DNA of 64,000 nucleotides from Blasia pusilla. Its lineage: Eukaryota > Marchantiophyta > Marchantiopsida > Blasiales. Shown here in pieces: positions 21,995-35,951 of the stretch. The notes beneath the pieces were generated by a model. The model was not told where the DNA came from. It made no database searches and saw only the letters and a program-made list of their open reading frames with translations. The stretch is from assembly GCA_050084515.1 (NCBI GenBank), contig CM114272.1:34162001-34226000 (forward strand), written 5' to 3'. Made by a program: the position numbers and the translations under genes. The first letter of the stretch is position 1. Every line of letters begins with the position of its first letter.

Positions 21995-24900
21995 TCAATT
22001 CCAGCCCTTCAGGTGACACTACCAGAATCTCAGATTATCTGTGGCGTTAGTGAAAGCATAGTTCAGAGGAGCTGAAAGTCTACCTCTATTGCTAGATCTC
22101 TAGATATTTGTCTTACGATTTCCACCTGGTTACAATGTCTAGCCAAAGCTGTGATTCTTCGTAGACGTTTGATGTTCTATATCTTGCACATTAATGTTTG
22201 GTCTACGTTTTGGGTACTGGGTTGGGTAGCATGGTGGCACTTCTGCTTTTACATATGTACATGTACGGATGGAACGTATATCTCTGGCATCGCGCCCGCA
22301 TCAACTATGCTTTCATTTTTGAGTTTGCCCCTGGCACTGAGCTCTGCTATCGCAAGGTCCTGCTAGTGTGCACGGGTCTCTCTGTGGTATTTATGGCGGG
22401 CATGCTGGGGCACTTGGCCGCGCAATTAAATCAATCTCCAGCTGTTGATCTCATTCCTCTGGGTGTAGTGCTGGTAAATGTCTGCCTCTATTTGATGCAC
22501 AGAATTTGTCTTTATACTTGTTTACTTTCTCACTCTCTAATCGTCCAATCGGTGCCTCACGATTGTGCTTATTCTTTGAAGAACTTTTGTATAGTTGGCT
22601 TTCGAATGAGTGCTTAGTTTTTCTCGTCTGCAATGTTTTGGGGGTTGATGTGGGTTTGAGAATCGAATGATAATAGATAACAATTATGTATTCATGTTAG
22701 ATGTTGTGGCTTCTTCTTGTCGACCTCTTTTGTTGGGTTATTTCTTCAGAGGAGAGGATTGGTACTTCAGATTTCTCGGAACCGGGTATTTTTAGAAGAA
22801 ACTTTGAGGTAGCACAGTCGTACCGAAATTCAGCTAAGCAGTTAATCTGTATCTCTGCAGACTTTCCTGATTCTGCTCTTCTGTCCCTTCGATATCTGCT
22901 ATCGATCAAGCCGGAAGTTCTTCCTCGTTTGTGTGTTTCGAATCATATGCTCCCCTCTCTACAAGGTTAAGAACTTGACTTGATACACATGTTTGCTGCT
23001 GCATACATGGGTTTCTGCATCTCTTAGGTTTCAGGTCTGGTTTGCCTGTTCCTGAAATACTTCTATCCAGCTTACACAAATTTTTGTGGTATTACTAACA
23101 CGAAATTTTACTTTCTTTGAACTGTGGTGCAGGTGATACTAGCTGATTTCTTCCTGGGAGATCAGTTGTGCAGCCAGGTTTGTTGACTTTTAATTCACTC
23201 ACTCGATCAATACATGTGGGTCTGTCTGTTATCTTTGTTTCATCTGATGTCATGTTGGTCTTGTAGTCCTCTGCTTAATATTGATGGTGTGGGGAATAGG
23301 GGAAAGAACGGTTGCCATGATATTTGATAATTGCTGTTCGGAACTGACACGGGGAACTTCAATTCCATGGTCTCGAAATCGTGCAGGTTCCTCTGCTACG
23401 GAACATAGAGTATGTTTTGTGCTACTACCTTGGAGGGTACTTCAGAGTGAAAATGGAGACCTTTGCATCAAGAACGAACATTTTAAGGAGATCTCCTACA
23501 TTATATCGGTGTTGCCCTACTGGTGGCGGTTGATGCAGGTACATCCTGTATCTGACAAGTATAAATCAGCTAGAATTTTGTGTCAACAACGGTCCGTGGG
23601 TATTTTTGTTCTTTCTGGTTTTGATTTTGGGATGAGAACATAATCGAGCAGAATGGAGCCATGTTATATATTTTTCAAGGGAGGCATGGGCATTTAAGTT
23701 ATGAGATGTTCTCTCAAGCTCTGAATTTCAAACGGGCTAGTTTGTAGCACCGAAAGTGCACGGTGCCCATGTGAAGACTCTTGCTCACTAGTGAGGAAAG
23801 GCCCCAATCTGCTAAGGCTGCTGCTGTTGTTTCATCTGGCAGTGTGCGAGAAGATACAGTGATGAACACTCACTTGCTCATGTTGCCAACGGTGGAAAGT
23901 ATCTGTCGGCAATGGTTGCCGTGGTCATGCGGATCGTGTACGGAAGGAATGACAATCCTTTGTGGACAGTGGCTTATATTCTGGCATCTACTTTCGCCAC
24001 ATTCTACCAGATATACTGGGACCTGGTAATAGATTGGGGACTCCTTCGACGGCGATCCAACAATCGATGGTTGCGGGATCAACTGATTTTGGAGCACCAT
24101 AACTATGTCTACTTCATTTCCATGGTATTTCCCTCGGTCTACACCCCACCTCCGGTCTGTCCCACGAGGTTCGTTTCGACAGAGAATTGGAGAATTGAGC
24201 GTGCTCATGTTCTCCATTTGAGAAACAACGGGTCTCATGCGAATGGGCTTCTGAAACATGTTCGGACCATGAGAGAGGCCATTCTTGTTGATAATCATGT
24301 TTCCATATTTCCATAATCTCTTCCCATCCTCCCTTTTCATATCCATTTTATTTTCATATTCATTTCATGTTCCTAACCGAGAGCTCTTATAGTTACACCA
24401 AGAACCCTCCTAGTTTCCAATGTACCCGCATTGTATCGGCTCGCACCTCCCCCTCCCTTTGCTGAGTTGTGCACGGATGTGCATGGTGCAGCACACCGTG
24501 CTCATGATGCGGCCCATCTGTATCGCATGAACGGGAAAACCTCTTTAATGATTGCCATTCATCCACCGTGCAAGAATTGTAGTACGTGCCTGTGGTTCCA
24601 AGCCCATTTCGGCAGTCCCTTACGCGCTTACTTTACTTTCATGTCCTCTCACGTTGTAATGGATGCACCTGTCGGTAGGTTGGAAAAGCTTCAATGGATT
24701 CCGCTTGAGGCATCTCTCCGCTGAGACGATGCGCGCTTCGTAGATGTGGAAGTATTCCCAAAGAGGGCTTTAGCTCCATATCATTGATTGGAGCAATTTG
24801 TCAGTGAGATGTATAATACCATTGCCGAGCTGTGCTGTACGTTGTGGACTGCAGCAGTAGAGGTATGTTGGACGCGGGCTAGCTGAAGTGATCGTCGCTG

Positions 24901-25491
24901 ATGATCGAGTGTTTGGTGATGTCCCCGAGAAGCTGATGCTTTCTTGTGGATGGTGGCTTCATCTGGCAGGCAATGAACGTGGTTTTGCGCTTTCCATGGG
25001 TGCTCTCCGTCACCCACTACCAGTTCGGAGGCATGGACCCTCATTTCAGCGACTTCATTTTTGCTGCTTTAGAAGTTGTTCGGAGGGGACACTGGAATTT
25101 TTACAGGTATTCATCGTAGCTGGACCACACCCCGTTCCTTCGTGAGATGCTCTGATGTCTGGAAATTCTAGTATAATCTATGATCTTTTCGCTGACCGAG
25201 AGATTGATCGGCAGCAGCGCGTGCCCTTCCTTGGGTGCATGGCGATGCGAACCTAGTTGGATCAAAGGTTGTTCGATTCTGGGGTTTAGGCACGCGGAAG
25301 CCTGCCTTGGCGTTCAAATCTCAAGTGGTGCTCTTGTTTTTGTTGATCGCTCGAGAAGAGTGGTCGTTTAATTCGTGTGTCAAATTTGGATCTGGTGCAG
25401 GCTGGAGAATGAGCATCTGAACAATGTGGGACACTTTAGAGCCGTGAAGACTGTCCCCCTTCCTTTCGACTATAAAGAAATTGGATACTGA

Positions 25492-28400
25492 TTTATCTGT
25501 CAGGGAGAGGTCAATTGTTAGGGTTCAGGCTCTGGTTTCTCTATAGCAATTTTTCCCGGAGTCTCTAGGAACGTGAGTACCCAACAGGTGATTGTAAATA
25601 GAGGTAGGAGTAAATCGATACAGATCAGAATAGGAAATTGTCGAAAACAAATCTGAGGCAATTCTCGTGACAATCAGCCATAGGCCAAGAACATGGAGGG
25701 GCTCAGTTTAGTCCATGTAACATAAATTAGCAGGTCACATTGACTAGGCGAACATTTCTGAACGGGTGGGGAAACTCGTAGGCTTTCCTCATTCTGAAGT
25801 AAATAAAAGAAAACAACTCTTTCTGTCTTCTTCGTGGAAAACATCATGAATTTTTCCCAGAATTGGAGCGCCTGGCCCAGCTCCACTCCCGACGAATCTG
25901 TCGAAGTGAGGTGAGAAAACGTTCTCGTCTGAGCGTGGCCCCCTGGTTCCAAGAGGGGTGGGGGACACACTCTTCTACTTCGTCCTTTCCAGTCCCATCC
26001 AAAAGCAGCCTCGAACTGCGCGAACGAGGATCTCGTACACATCGAGCGAACCCATCCCAAGCAAATCTAGTGATGGGGGGAAGTTTCGCTCTTTTCAGAC
26101 TCTGGCGTAACGTCCGTGGGTATCGAGGAGGAACTGCGGCTCTGCTCGGTTGCGCTCATTACTACTTCGAATATCCTTGGTTACATCCAGCGGGGCTGGA
26201 AAATGAGGGTGGATCTGTGGCCTCGGAATGACTACCCCAAAAATACGCGATGGTAAAGTGCGTTTCGCTGGAAAGACTAAAGAATACAGAGCTGGAATAA
26301 AAGAGGATGGGAACCAAATCGCTCGAAACGAGTGTGTGACGATGTCACGATGCACAATTTGCTACCACACACTGACAGTGGAGAATCACGGGCAACGATA
26401 CTGGGAGCACGAAGACTCTAGTATTCACTGCACTCGACATGAAAAGGAATCCTTGCCAGTGTAGGTCAGCGTCTTTCTTCCTTCATTTTCCCAGTGCTGC
26501 TCTCTCCTGGCCGTAGAAAATGTCATGGAGAATGTGCTACTAGACGCACTATCACTTGTGCGTCAAACTCCCACCTTCGTTTGGGCATCCTTGGCCTAGG
26601 AAGTCTTTCTTAGGTTACTTCATGCCTTATAAGCTTCAGCCGCGATACAGACATGAACCCGTTTTTTGCACGCGGCCCTTTCTTACCAAGTAGTCACTTT
26701 TCCCGTGCTTCAATGGTGAAAAACGATTCCTGACTTTCTCCATACGGCGCACTCTGCTTTCTAGCAACTAGCAATAATGCGTCAGAAATTGATCGACGTC
26801 GCTTAGCTGCCATAATGGCTAGCAGCTTTCATGGACGACGACTTAACGCAGCTCAGCTTCGTTTATTTCTCTTCGCCGCTGACATCCCTTCCATAGGCAG
26901 CTCCTGGTCTCTGATATCAAATCCTATTTCTTCGGGAAGTGCGTGGCTGTACTGCAGTCGCAAAGCTTTGCGGCACCGTGCTCTAGAGCTGACGTCGTCG
27001 TCCTCTGGTGCGTGGCAGCAAGCTCGGGGGATGCATGTGCAGCTGTGTGCTCACCTTGTGCGTCTGCGCCTGTTCCTCGAGTCTCATTCAGAGCTTCGAT
27101 GACGCGAGAGATTGCACTGACCGACCGGCAGGTAGCCAGTGGTGAGCCTCGGATCTGAGAAGGGTGAAATGGTTCAGGCCCTGGGACCGCTTACGAAGTG
27201 AACTCGGATCCTGAAAAGATCTACATGCGCTGAATGTCATGTCGATCTATCCGGGTCGTGCCTGCAATCGATGCAGGCAGCACTCCCCCAAACACTTGAA
27301 CATAAGACTTCTGATATCAGCAAGAAAAAAGATCTACCTGCGCCGAATGCCATGTCTATCTATCCGCATAGTGCCTGCAATCGATGTGGGCAGTGTTTAC
27401 CCAAATACTCGACCATAAAACTTGTGATATCAAATGGAATGAGACCTGGCGTGTGCTTCCGGACCAGTACAGACATGGATGAATTCGTGTACGTCCGACC
27501 CGATAAAGGTAACACCCGAGCGAAGAGATGGAAGGGTATATACATGTAAACAAACCTCCACCTTGGTATTCGTAACCCAGAAGGGAAAGCTGCGTAGGGC
27601 TTAGGGTCACTGCCTGCTAGTGTCGGCCCGAGATGACTCCGCCGAACCGAATCAAATGGAATGTCCCGTGCATCAGTTGGGGAGGGCTGATCTCAAAGTG
27701 GAAGAGGGGCTATCACCGTCAATTTCAGACACAACTGAGATGTGAATAGGGTGCCCGCTCGTGCGCAAGTACGTCCTGCTCTAGATTCGCTCGCCTTAGT
27801 GAATCCTGCAGAATGAGGGGGATTGAAGTGCAGGTGGTGCCGTGATCGGTAGCTTGGATCCATTGTCCCGGTCAACCCTACCCGATTGGATGCACAACCC
27901 TCGGGCTGCGATGGGAAGGAACCCTTGTTGAGTTCGCTGGCTGGTGACGACGTGTGCGTTGCACGGTTGAGCTACTTGGCTTGCCACCTTCTGAAGATGA
28001 TTAGGTACGATGTTTCGGTTTTGTAGGTTGATACCATAGAGCGGACAGACGTTGGGAACGACTTCTGTCTAGGCTAGTCGGGAGAGGACAGAGGTGCGCT
28101 CTGTGCGGATTCTTAATTCAGTTCACCCGGTGGGACTACGACAGGGATGTGCACTCGAGTCAATTAGGAGTGCGAGAAGAGAATAGACACGGGAGGTAAT
28201 CGTGAGGGACTTAGCTTGACACGCACGGGATATCTCCGTGGTCGAAATTATGTTCTGGTAAAGGGAAGATTCGCGCCGAGTGTTCCAATTCAGGTTCACG
28301 GTTGGAACCTTCTCATCCATTTCTGCTTTCTTTCTGCGTTCGGACTTGCAGTGCACGGACAAAGGTACCATCTGCGTATCTATGTGCCTTTCTTGAAAAC

Positions 28401-29900
28401 GAGGAATCATAGGTCCTGGAACGAAGCTTCAATCTCCGCTTCAATGTTGAATCAATGCCATTGATTCAATATTGGAAATGAGAGGGGGAGGAGCTACACA
28501 TTCTTCGTGCATATTTACATAGTAGGATCAATCGGCAAGACTACAGAAAGGAATGAGTGATGAGCCTCAATAAATATCCATGATGGAAAACCCATCAGAG
28601 AAACAAAAGAGGGGGAGGCTCAGAAAGGACGCCTGACTAATTTCGTGCGGAATGCAACTCCTCGCTCTTTCGCATGTTGACTGGTCAAGACTACCACTAC
28701 CACACCGGACCGGCCCGCCTGCACTCCCTCTATCCAGATGACCGAGTCATGCTACTCGTGTAGCCTTTCAGGCTGAGTCTTGAAGTCCTGGAGCCGTAGA
28801 GACCGTGATCACTGCCACCCGGCAAGTTGTCGAATGTTGGGAGCGTCCAGGTTGGGAATGGATGAGAATGCGGACACGCTGCATCTACGAGGAAGAAAGG
28901 AGCTTCGTCGACTGCAATCGCGGCCTTTTGTATTAAAGACTGAACGTGGAAGTCGTCGCCTCTCTGGTAGGAGTGAGCCTCGAATCCTCGATATTGCAGC
29001 TTGCAGCACCTGCGAGTTGAGTGAGATGGCCGCATTAATTACAATCCTGGTACGGTTTGACAATCCGTAAATATGGTTGCAGATAGCAACCAGTGCGTTC
29101 ATGATGGCTGCATATGTCGTCGCCGTGAATGTCGACAAGGGGAGTGCCAACTTTGAAAACCCCTGCGCGCACCCGTCGATGGCGTTCGGCAAATCCGTGA
29201 TCCCATCTCCGAAGATGTGGATCCAGTCAGGTTCGCCAGTCCGGCAGCATGTTCAGCTTTTCCTCCTCTGTATCCATCCCATTGACTGCGGCGCGACTGG
29301 AGATCTGGGCATATTTCGTGCGCGATATTGACATGCTTATTACCTTCCCATCAATGAATCGTCTGCAAGACTTTCGGCGTCTCAAATTCTTTCGGTCCAC
29401 ATGGCATTCCCAACGGCCACGGTAAGTTCAATCGTGGAGAGTAGAAATTCCCTTGCAGAACAGGAATCTGCCAGGCCCGCGCACTAATTTCAGGTAGGAC
29501 AGGTAGAGACTTTCCAAAGCATCGTGAAGAAAAGAAAACCGCAAAGAAAGGACGCTCGAAATTCTACTCGCAAGGGAGTGAAAACCAACGCGTATGTGCA
29601 CGAGAAGGCCGCCGGAGTCAGACACGGCACACAAGTAGGCGAGATGCGCTCTACAATTATCGCGCGAACCAATTGCCCCTCGACACAACCACGATCCCCA
29701 GCGAGTCCCTAGAAGCAGGTGGATGCGAGCAATCTGTCCTCGTGGGGATTGAGCACCTCATTTGGGATCTAGGATTTCTCACAAGCCCATTCCGGTAGTC
29801 TTGGACTTGGGCAAGGAGAATCTCACTCAACAGAATTGTAGGGTTTTCATTCTCATTCCCTTAAGAGAGAGAGGATGGGTTTAGAAGTCCTTGCTACGGT
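25492..29900. other. Downstream flank of PHO1-A; no gene recognised
   Basis: About 4.4 kb of mixed-composition DNA. Many open frames of 60-130 codons overlap on both strands with no known motif. A 113-bp tandem duplication lies at about 27214-27440. The reverse-strand frame at 28809-29192 is the most protein-like in composition but matches no family that I recognise and lacks splice or start support. Confidence 0.5.
27214..27440 (+). repeat. Two-unit tandem duplication, about 113 bp per unit
   Basis: Both units start AAAAGATCTAC(A/C)TGCGC(T/C)GAATG (27214 and 27327) and both contain GTGCCTGCAATCGATG. They differ at roughly one base in ten, so the duplication is not recent. Confidence 0.75.
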
Positions 29901-32900
29901 TGACAACTATCGTGTCGACATGTGTTAAGAAGAAGGCAAGGAGTTAAGTTGAAGGCATAACGCATCTATCCACGGGCAATTTACTGGTTTTTTTCCATTT
30001 AGTAGAGGGTCTTTCTTCCAAGGGTATATCCCCGCCACGCACCCCGACCCACAAGATAGCCCCTAACAGCCTGAAGCGTTTCGGCATCTTTTTCTCTCTC
30101 ATAAAACAGGGACCTAGTTTCACTTTCGGGCGTCATCTAACTGTCCATATTTGCGTTTGACCCTACAGATTCTTCTTGGGAAGTTGATAGATGATGTGGA
30201 GGAATAATAATGCAGATGCTATCTCTCATACCCTATAATCCAAGACTCATCCAATGAAATGAGAGACTACCGGTCCCCAATTGAATTGCGGGTCGAGATA
30301 TATCTAGAGGCTTCAATGTGTTACATACAAGATCCTTATGACGTTTAGAGTACAAATGAGGTCTACACACATATATTAGTCTTCTATTGACATATAACGC
30401 CCTTACAAGCATCCCTAGCATACATTTCAAGTATGAGTTTTGTGGGAGTTGAATCCATAAGGCAGTCAAATCAAGTGGTTGGGAATATAATCCAACTTAG
30501 GTCCCGAAAGGGTACAATATGCTCATAGAATATCAACAAATGTTGAATCCATATAGCACATGTGTGCTAGAACATGCTTTGCAAGTTGAGATGACGCGCA
30601 TGACCATAAAAGGTAGGGAGTAATGTGGCAAAGGGGCTCACCATGGAAGTAGGAAGCCATAGAGAATGGAAGATAGGAGATCAACTCCAAAGCAAGTGCA
30701 TTTGGTAATGGACTTAGATATACTCTTAGAAGATTCTCTAGAGAATAGATTTGTTATAAGTTGCTTAGGATAGATTAGTCTTCCTTAGTGCTTGGTACAT
30801 AGTTGAATTCCGATCCCTTTGTATCAATATTGTAGTAAAATGGAAAGACTCGCTAGGAGGCATGGCAAGGCATGGCGTGATTGGAGATCCGTAATGAATA
30901 TTGGATATGGCTTATTTGATTTTTTTTCTTTTTCATGTGAAATATTTGATAAGAGAGAGCAAGGAAATAAGTATGGTGTGGAACTTAACCTTACACTAAT
31001 TTTGGACCAAAAATTAGACTAAAGAGAGTTAAGTAAGATAGACTTCCTTTCAAAGGCGTCCAAGTTTCTTGTAAGTAAAATTACATACTATCCTTACTAG
31101 TATAAGGCTAGCTCGTGTGATGCAAGTGTTTAAATTACCTCCCATAATTAAGTCTCAAAATTTTCAAGTGCTATTTTAAATCAATTTCAAGCAATCCTAT
31201 TGGCTGAAGTGCTAAGTGGCAAGAGGAGATGAATTTGCAAAATGAAGGGGCACTCTCCAATAAGTTTCCTTAGTATAATGATATAAATGTAATACTAGTT
31301 CTAGCATGAGGGGCCAAACTCAAGTGCATATAGAGCACATGATAACATCCGATCAGTGTACGCTGATACGTAACATGTTAACTGTGATTATAAGACTCTT
31401 ATGAGACTTTCTTCCACAACCCTCCGAAGGCTGAATGAGATTTCACAAACTTTGCCAAGTTTGAGGAGCTATCAAAGGCGCTTAAGGTATGGTTAATAAG
31501 GAATGATTGGAGATCAAAAAAGGTTATAGAAAGTGGGCATTTCACATAAACTTTGACATAAAATGTCGATCATAATCCATTTTGAAATAATTTCACATTG
31601 TAGTTGAGATTCTCTAAAAAATCAACATTAAATAATGTATTAAATCTACGAGTCTATGAATCTATACCGGAATAAATAAGAAAATTAAAAAAATCAATGT
31701 AAAGGTTTTACTAGTAAGAACTAGTAAGATTATCTATGCATATTCGTGCACTGCGAGTCAATTTGAGCCTCATTGAAAAATATTAAGTCCATCGTTGGAG
31801 GGAAACAGACTTTTCCGTCCATGGGACAAACTTGCCTAGCCTGCACCGGCCGCCATAAGACCCTCCCAAGTTGCCTGCATTAGGTAGCGTCAAGCCTTGC
31901 AAGTCTAATGTGGGCTTTCGGCTTAGGGTGGGTCCGACAGACTCAATGCCGACCATCCCCGATCTTGATGCAAGCCAGGTGAGATCTCATAGCCCACACA
32001 CCCATTCAATCCCTGCTAACGTCCCTTTATCCGAGCCCACGCCTATTCCCACGTACCGAGCCTGCGTGGGCCATTGGGGTACCGATAAAATCCATGCGAA
32101 ATATCCGTTAGGCATGCCACACGCGGGTTTAATATAGGCCTCTACAAGCAAGGCGCAGGCTAAAAAATGTGATGGATTGCTAGACTAGATGTGGGCTAGC
32201 CGAGCCCGAGTCTACGGTGTGGGCCGCGGGAACCCAAACACACATGTCCGTCCTAGGGACAGACACAAGTCCGCGGATAGTGACTTTATCCATCTGCAAA
32301 CTTGATTAAGTCATAACCATGATGTATATATTTCCAATTTTAGAATCATATAAACTTTTTATTTTAAGAAAAATATGGTCTTTTGATAAAAAAAAACTCA
32401 ACTTTTTAAATCATAAGAGATATCTCATCACTCTATAGTGAGCCTTCACTTTTTTTTACAATATTCTTGATTTCCATATTAATTAAGATTTCCTTCTTTC
32501 AATTCAAATATAGAGGAAAAAATTTAGTATTCAATCCATGCATAAGTATATGTCACTTATTCATTCATCTTATTTTCTTTCCATAAGAGAGAATAGGGAA
32601 CATCACATTTCTTATCCAGAAAAAAAATTATTTATCTCAAAATAGATTTTCCTCATGCACTATTCCCATATTTCAATTAATTGTATAAATGCTTTTGCTA
32701 TCCATTGGCACTGTATTAGAATCTATCAAAAATTTTACCATGATATATAAAGGTAAGATACATATCTATTGAAAGATACCTCGACTTAATTTTATTACCA
32801 AATTCTTTTATGACTATTAATCCAATATGGTACGACTTGGTTTGTCAAGTTTCACATACTAAAGGTTCCATGGGCGTTGCAACATCAAGAATTAAGGGGT

Positions 32901-35900
32901 TAAGTTATGTAGTGAGATATGCGATGATGCAACTGATGGATATATTCCTTGTGCAATAGACGTTTTTGGCCACTTCTATTTTTCTTTTGATACGTAGCTA
33001 AAAACATATGCTTACCACTCCCTTGAGAATCATGAACATGCCCATTCTTATAGTTCTTTTCTCTCCGTTGTGGCTACTTATTTTTTGTAATGCATGTCAA
33101 TGGCATTACAACATTCACAAGCATTGGCTTCAATACATCGAGTTGAATGGATTGGGGCCCACTCGTCTTGTCATCCATTCATGTCTAACCAACCGCTAGT
33201 GCTCATGTCAAAAAAATTTCAAACTATTGATCATGTAGCTCATTGACTTGGTTTTCATGTGGGCTTGCTACCATTTTCTTTCCGCATTCTTGTGTCCTTC
33301 CCTTCTTGGAATATTGTTGCCTTTCTTTATCCTCTTTAGATGCTTAATTCTTTAATGAAGTGGATTTATTGCGCAATCAAATTACGAGCCTTGAATTTGT
33401 CTAAAGTACTCTACGGCCATGAGTAGCCTCTATTCTTCCAACTACAACCAAAATAAAATTATGATTTAGCTTCTTTCTTATCTTAAGATGTTATGTGGCC
33501 ATTGGCCTATGCCCCATGCTTTTTTTTCCAAAAATAAAACTTCCTTTAGAAAATGATTTTCCCAATAATAACCATCTACCATATATTATACTTTAAATTA
33601 TAATTATGAATAAAAAAATTCCATAAATTTATTTATGGCCCTTAGTAACATTGTTTTTTTTTTTTTTTTACATGTGTTTGATAGTTAATTTTCTCCTCCT
33701 CCTCTAGTTGCACTCCTTAATTTCTAAGAAAAATGTATATAATCATTGGAAGGCGCCCTTAAATTTTGCAAGCACCTCTCCTCTTAAAACTTTCAACCGA
33801 TAAGATTGCACTCTTTATGATGAAGTAGGATTGTTCAAAATTATTCAAAATGATACTTGAAACCTTTAAGAAATAACTACCATTGGTCATTAAAATCCGA
33901 CACAATTTAAATTACTAATATCTACAATCATTACATGCAATCTTTTTTTGTTTGTTTGTGTGATTGTGCACGTTGGAGATTAAAATTTTGTATGGAGATA
34001 TGCTTTTTCATGTGAGAAGTTAGTGTGATCTTAACAAGCTTCGTGTGACCTTCATTGAAGATGCAACTATTCATACTCTAATTTCATCCATTGAATATAA
34101 ATTTTCTAATTTTCTAGGTTCTATATGATTCTACACACTATGAAGATATGCTTTTTCATCCGTGAGAAACTAGTGTGGCCTCAACAAATATCATATGTCA
34201 AAAATTAGTGTTGTCTTAACAAACTCCCCGTGACATTCTAATTTCTATTATTAAATATGAATTTTCTAATTTTTTAGTTTATACACATTTAGATTGAAAT
34301 TTTGTATCCAGATACACGTTTTATCCGTTTTTTTATTTATTAGATTATCTACTTATCAAAATTACTTTTAATATGAACTTAAGATTTAATATCTTAATTT
34401 TTAAATATCTTAATTTTTTCGACTTGGAACCAAAATTAGATTAACTTTGATATCCATACTTTTTCCGCATTCCAATAAAAAATGCCGCATACTAACTAAG
34501 ATAATGTGCATATCTATACTATTAAAAGAGTATGGGGTCTTGAGCAGGGGGCTCCGCGGCATGACACGTGTCTCTCAAGAGACGCCCGTCGCATGCCACA
34601 TGTCTTTCAGCAGGAAATCACTGCAAGACATGTGTCATGTGCAGATTCTTTTTTCATTGGTGGGATCTTGGTTTTTTTTGGTATTATATGCATATACAAT
34701 TTTGTTTTAACGTTCCCCCGCTAACCTTAATTAAGATTTAAGATTTGCCATTATAGATGAGATCATGGAGTCGATCATGGATAGTTAGGAGTTCATCACC
34801 GCCAAATTTTATTTGAATGCAAGCTTCACTTCAGGGGTCTGTGCAGGTTTAGTATTTATAGTGTTAGCTGAGTTGCATTTAGAAAGTATTCAGTTTGCAA
34901 AAGGTAGTCGCGTGGATTTGCGTGTTTGTATTAGAGTATCAAATTTACTCAGGTATGCAGTGGTGCGCTTCATGCTACTTAGGGTGCGCTTCATACTCCT
35001 TAGTGGTATACAACTATAAAATTTTGCTTTAGATGACTATTTTTTGCTAATCTATCCTTTTTGCAACTCGAAATGTTCTTGCTATATACGTCCTAAGTGT
35101 GAGCAGGGTTATACAACCAATCTTCACACTCACAATCTCCTCAGTTCTCACCGCGTTTTACATGTGTTTGTAGGGACGAACGGGTTGGATTTCCATTCAA
35201 CAGAGAAAGATCTGATGTCTTGGCCTTTCTTTCTATTCTAGTCTTCCCGCTCTCCTATTCTACTTTTTCAGCTTTCTTGAATATAGAAACCTGAAAAAGA
35301 GAAACATAGTAAGTAAATGGAAATTAACAGCTCTCTTCATTGTACAGACCCGTGCAGAAGACACGTGAGACATGAAAGTAAGGCGAATAGCTATGAAATC
35401 GACCCAAGCCAAGGGAAAGAAAGTAACTCTCCCATGTAGCTCAAAAAATTCTATGGTGTAAGGCCTGCAGATACAACATCTTCAGAAAGACCAACGTGGT
35501 CTCCGACTTCACAAAATGATTCGATCAGGTTGAAGTTGAGTCCGAAAGTTACAAGCAAGGTTGACCAAGAATGGGGGACAAGATTGGGTTCCGATCGTGA
35601 GCCGGAATTGGGGAAGGCCAAGAGGGATTCTCTTCCCTCCCCATGACATTATGGCCATCCCTTGACTCAGCGAGATAGCGAACAGAAGATACCTATCCAG
35701 TCTATTGAGTATGAAGTGAGGGCAAATCCACACGCTTTTGGAATGAAGATCCAAAATTCGAGGAAGATATCAACACTCCAGATGACGAACAGGTTCGGGA
35801 AGCATCATCTAGGAGTTCAAGTCAGAGTTGTTAGGTCTTTTAGGATAGATCGGTGAGATCTAGTAGAGTGCCTTCATGAGTAGTAGAGGGCATGCTTAGT

Positions 35901-35951
35901 AGGTCAAGGATGATGTGCTGAGGCCCCGAGAAAACCTAAGAGAGAAAGTTT
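29901..35951. other. AT-rich intergenic DNA with old repeats
   Basis: No gene supported. Poly-A/T runs are frequent (for example a long T run around 33651-33670). A GC-richer island lies at about 31800-32290. Three related phrases built on GATATGCTTTTTCAT, TTAGTGT and TGAATTTTCTAATTTT occur between about 33960 and 34330, suggesting a tandemly repeated element. The short frames at 34447-34724 and 34813-35019 have no recognisable domain. Confidence 0.5.

Larger units (their letters stand above)
20440..22229 (+). other. Enlarged intron 7 of PHO1-like gene A with a probable transposon insertion
   Basis: This intron is 1,790 bp; the matching intron of gene B (61781-62278) is 498 bp. The extra DNA carries tandem duplications (21199-21315, unit about 58 bp; 21485-21646, unit about 81 bp), repeated phrases of the type TCTATGGTCGCAAGGCT between 20720 and 21100, and a 31-bp perfect inverted pair (20956-20986 and 21834-21864). 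This looks like a non-coding, foldback-type mobile element. Its exact ends were not found. Confidence 0.6.
16213..25491 (+). pseudogene. PHO1: PHO1-like phosphate exporter gene A (SPX-EXS), one-base frameshift
   Basis: PHO1/XPR1 proteins export inorganic phosphate; the N-terminal SPX domain senses inositol pyrophosphates and the membrane-spanning EXS domain forms the transport part. I place 14 exons: 16213-16308, 17901-18201, 18419-18845, 19383-19431, 19606-19677, 20025-20154, 20304-20439, 22230-22473, 22861-22965, 23133-23177, 23387-23538, 23843-24124, 24970-25106, 25401-25491 (TGA). All have GT-AG borders. The SPX start is MVKFAKYLSVHLVPEWRTAY and its end is FFSRLDSELNKVNEF. EXS landmarks include HMYMYGWNVYLW, INYAFIFEFAPGTEL, YWDLVIDWGLL and RRGHWNFYR. 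Total is 2267 nt, one short of 756 codons: exon 11 has 152 nt against 153 in gene B, with the missing base near 23444. Unless this is a sequence error, the protein would stop early in EXS. The first intron is inferred from phase only. Confidence 0.9.

Noticed and set aside
28809-29192. Reverse-strand open frame with balanced amino-acid composition between PHO1-A and element 2
   Set aside because: No recognisable domain, no start or splice context, and it overlaps other open frames on both strands. Kept only as a remark.
34550-34645. CACGTG and paired GACATGTGTC-like motifs as a regulatory cluster
   Set aside because: Motifs are short and no gene lies within several kilobases; more likely part of a decayed repeat.
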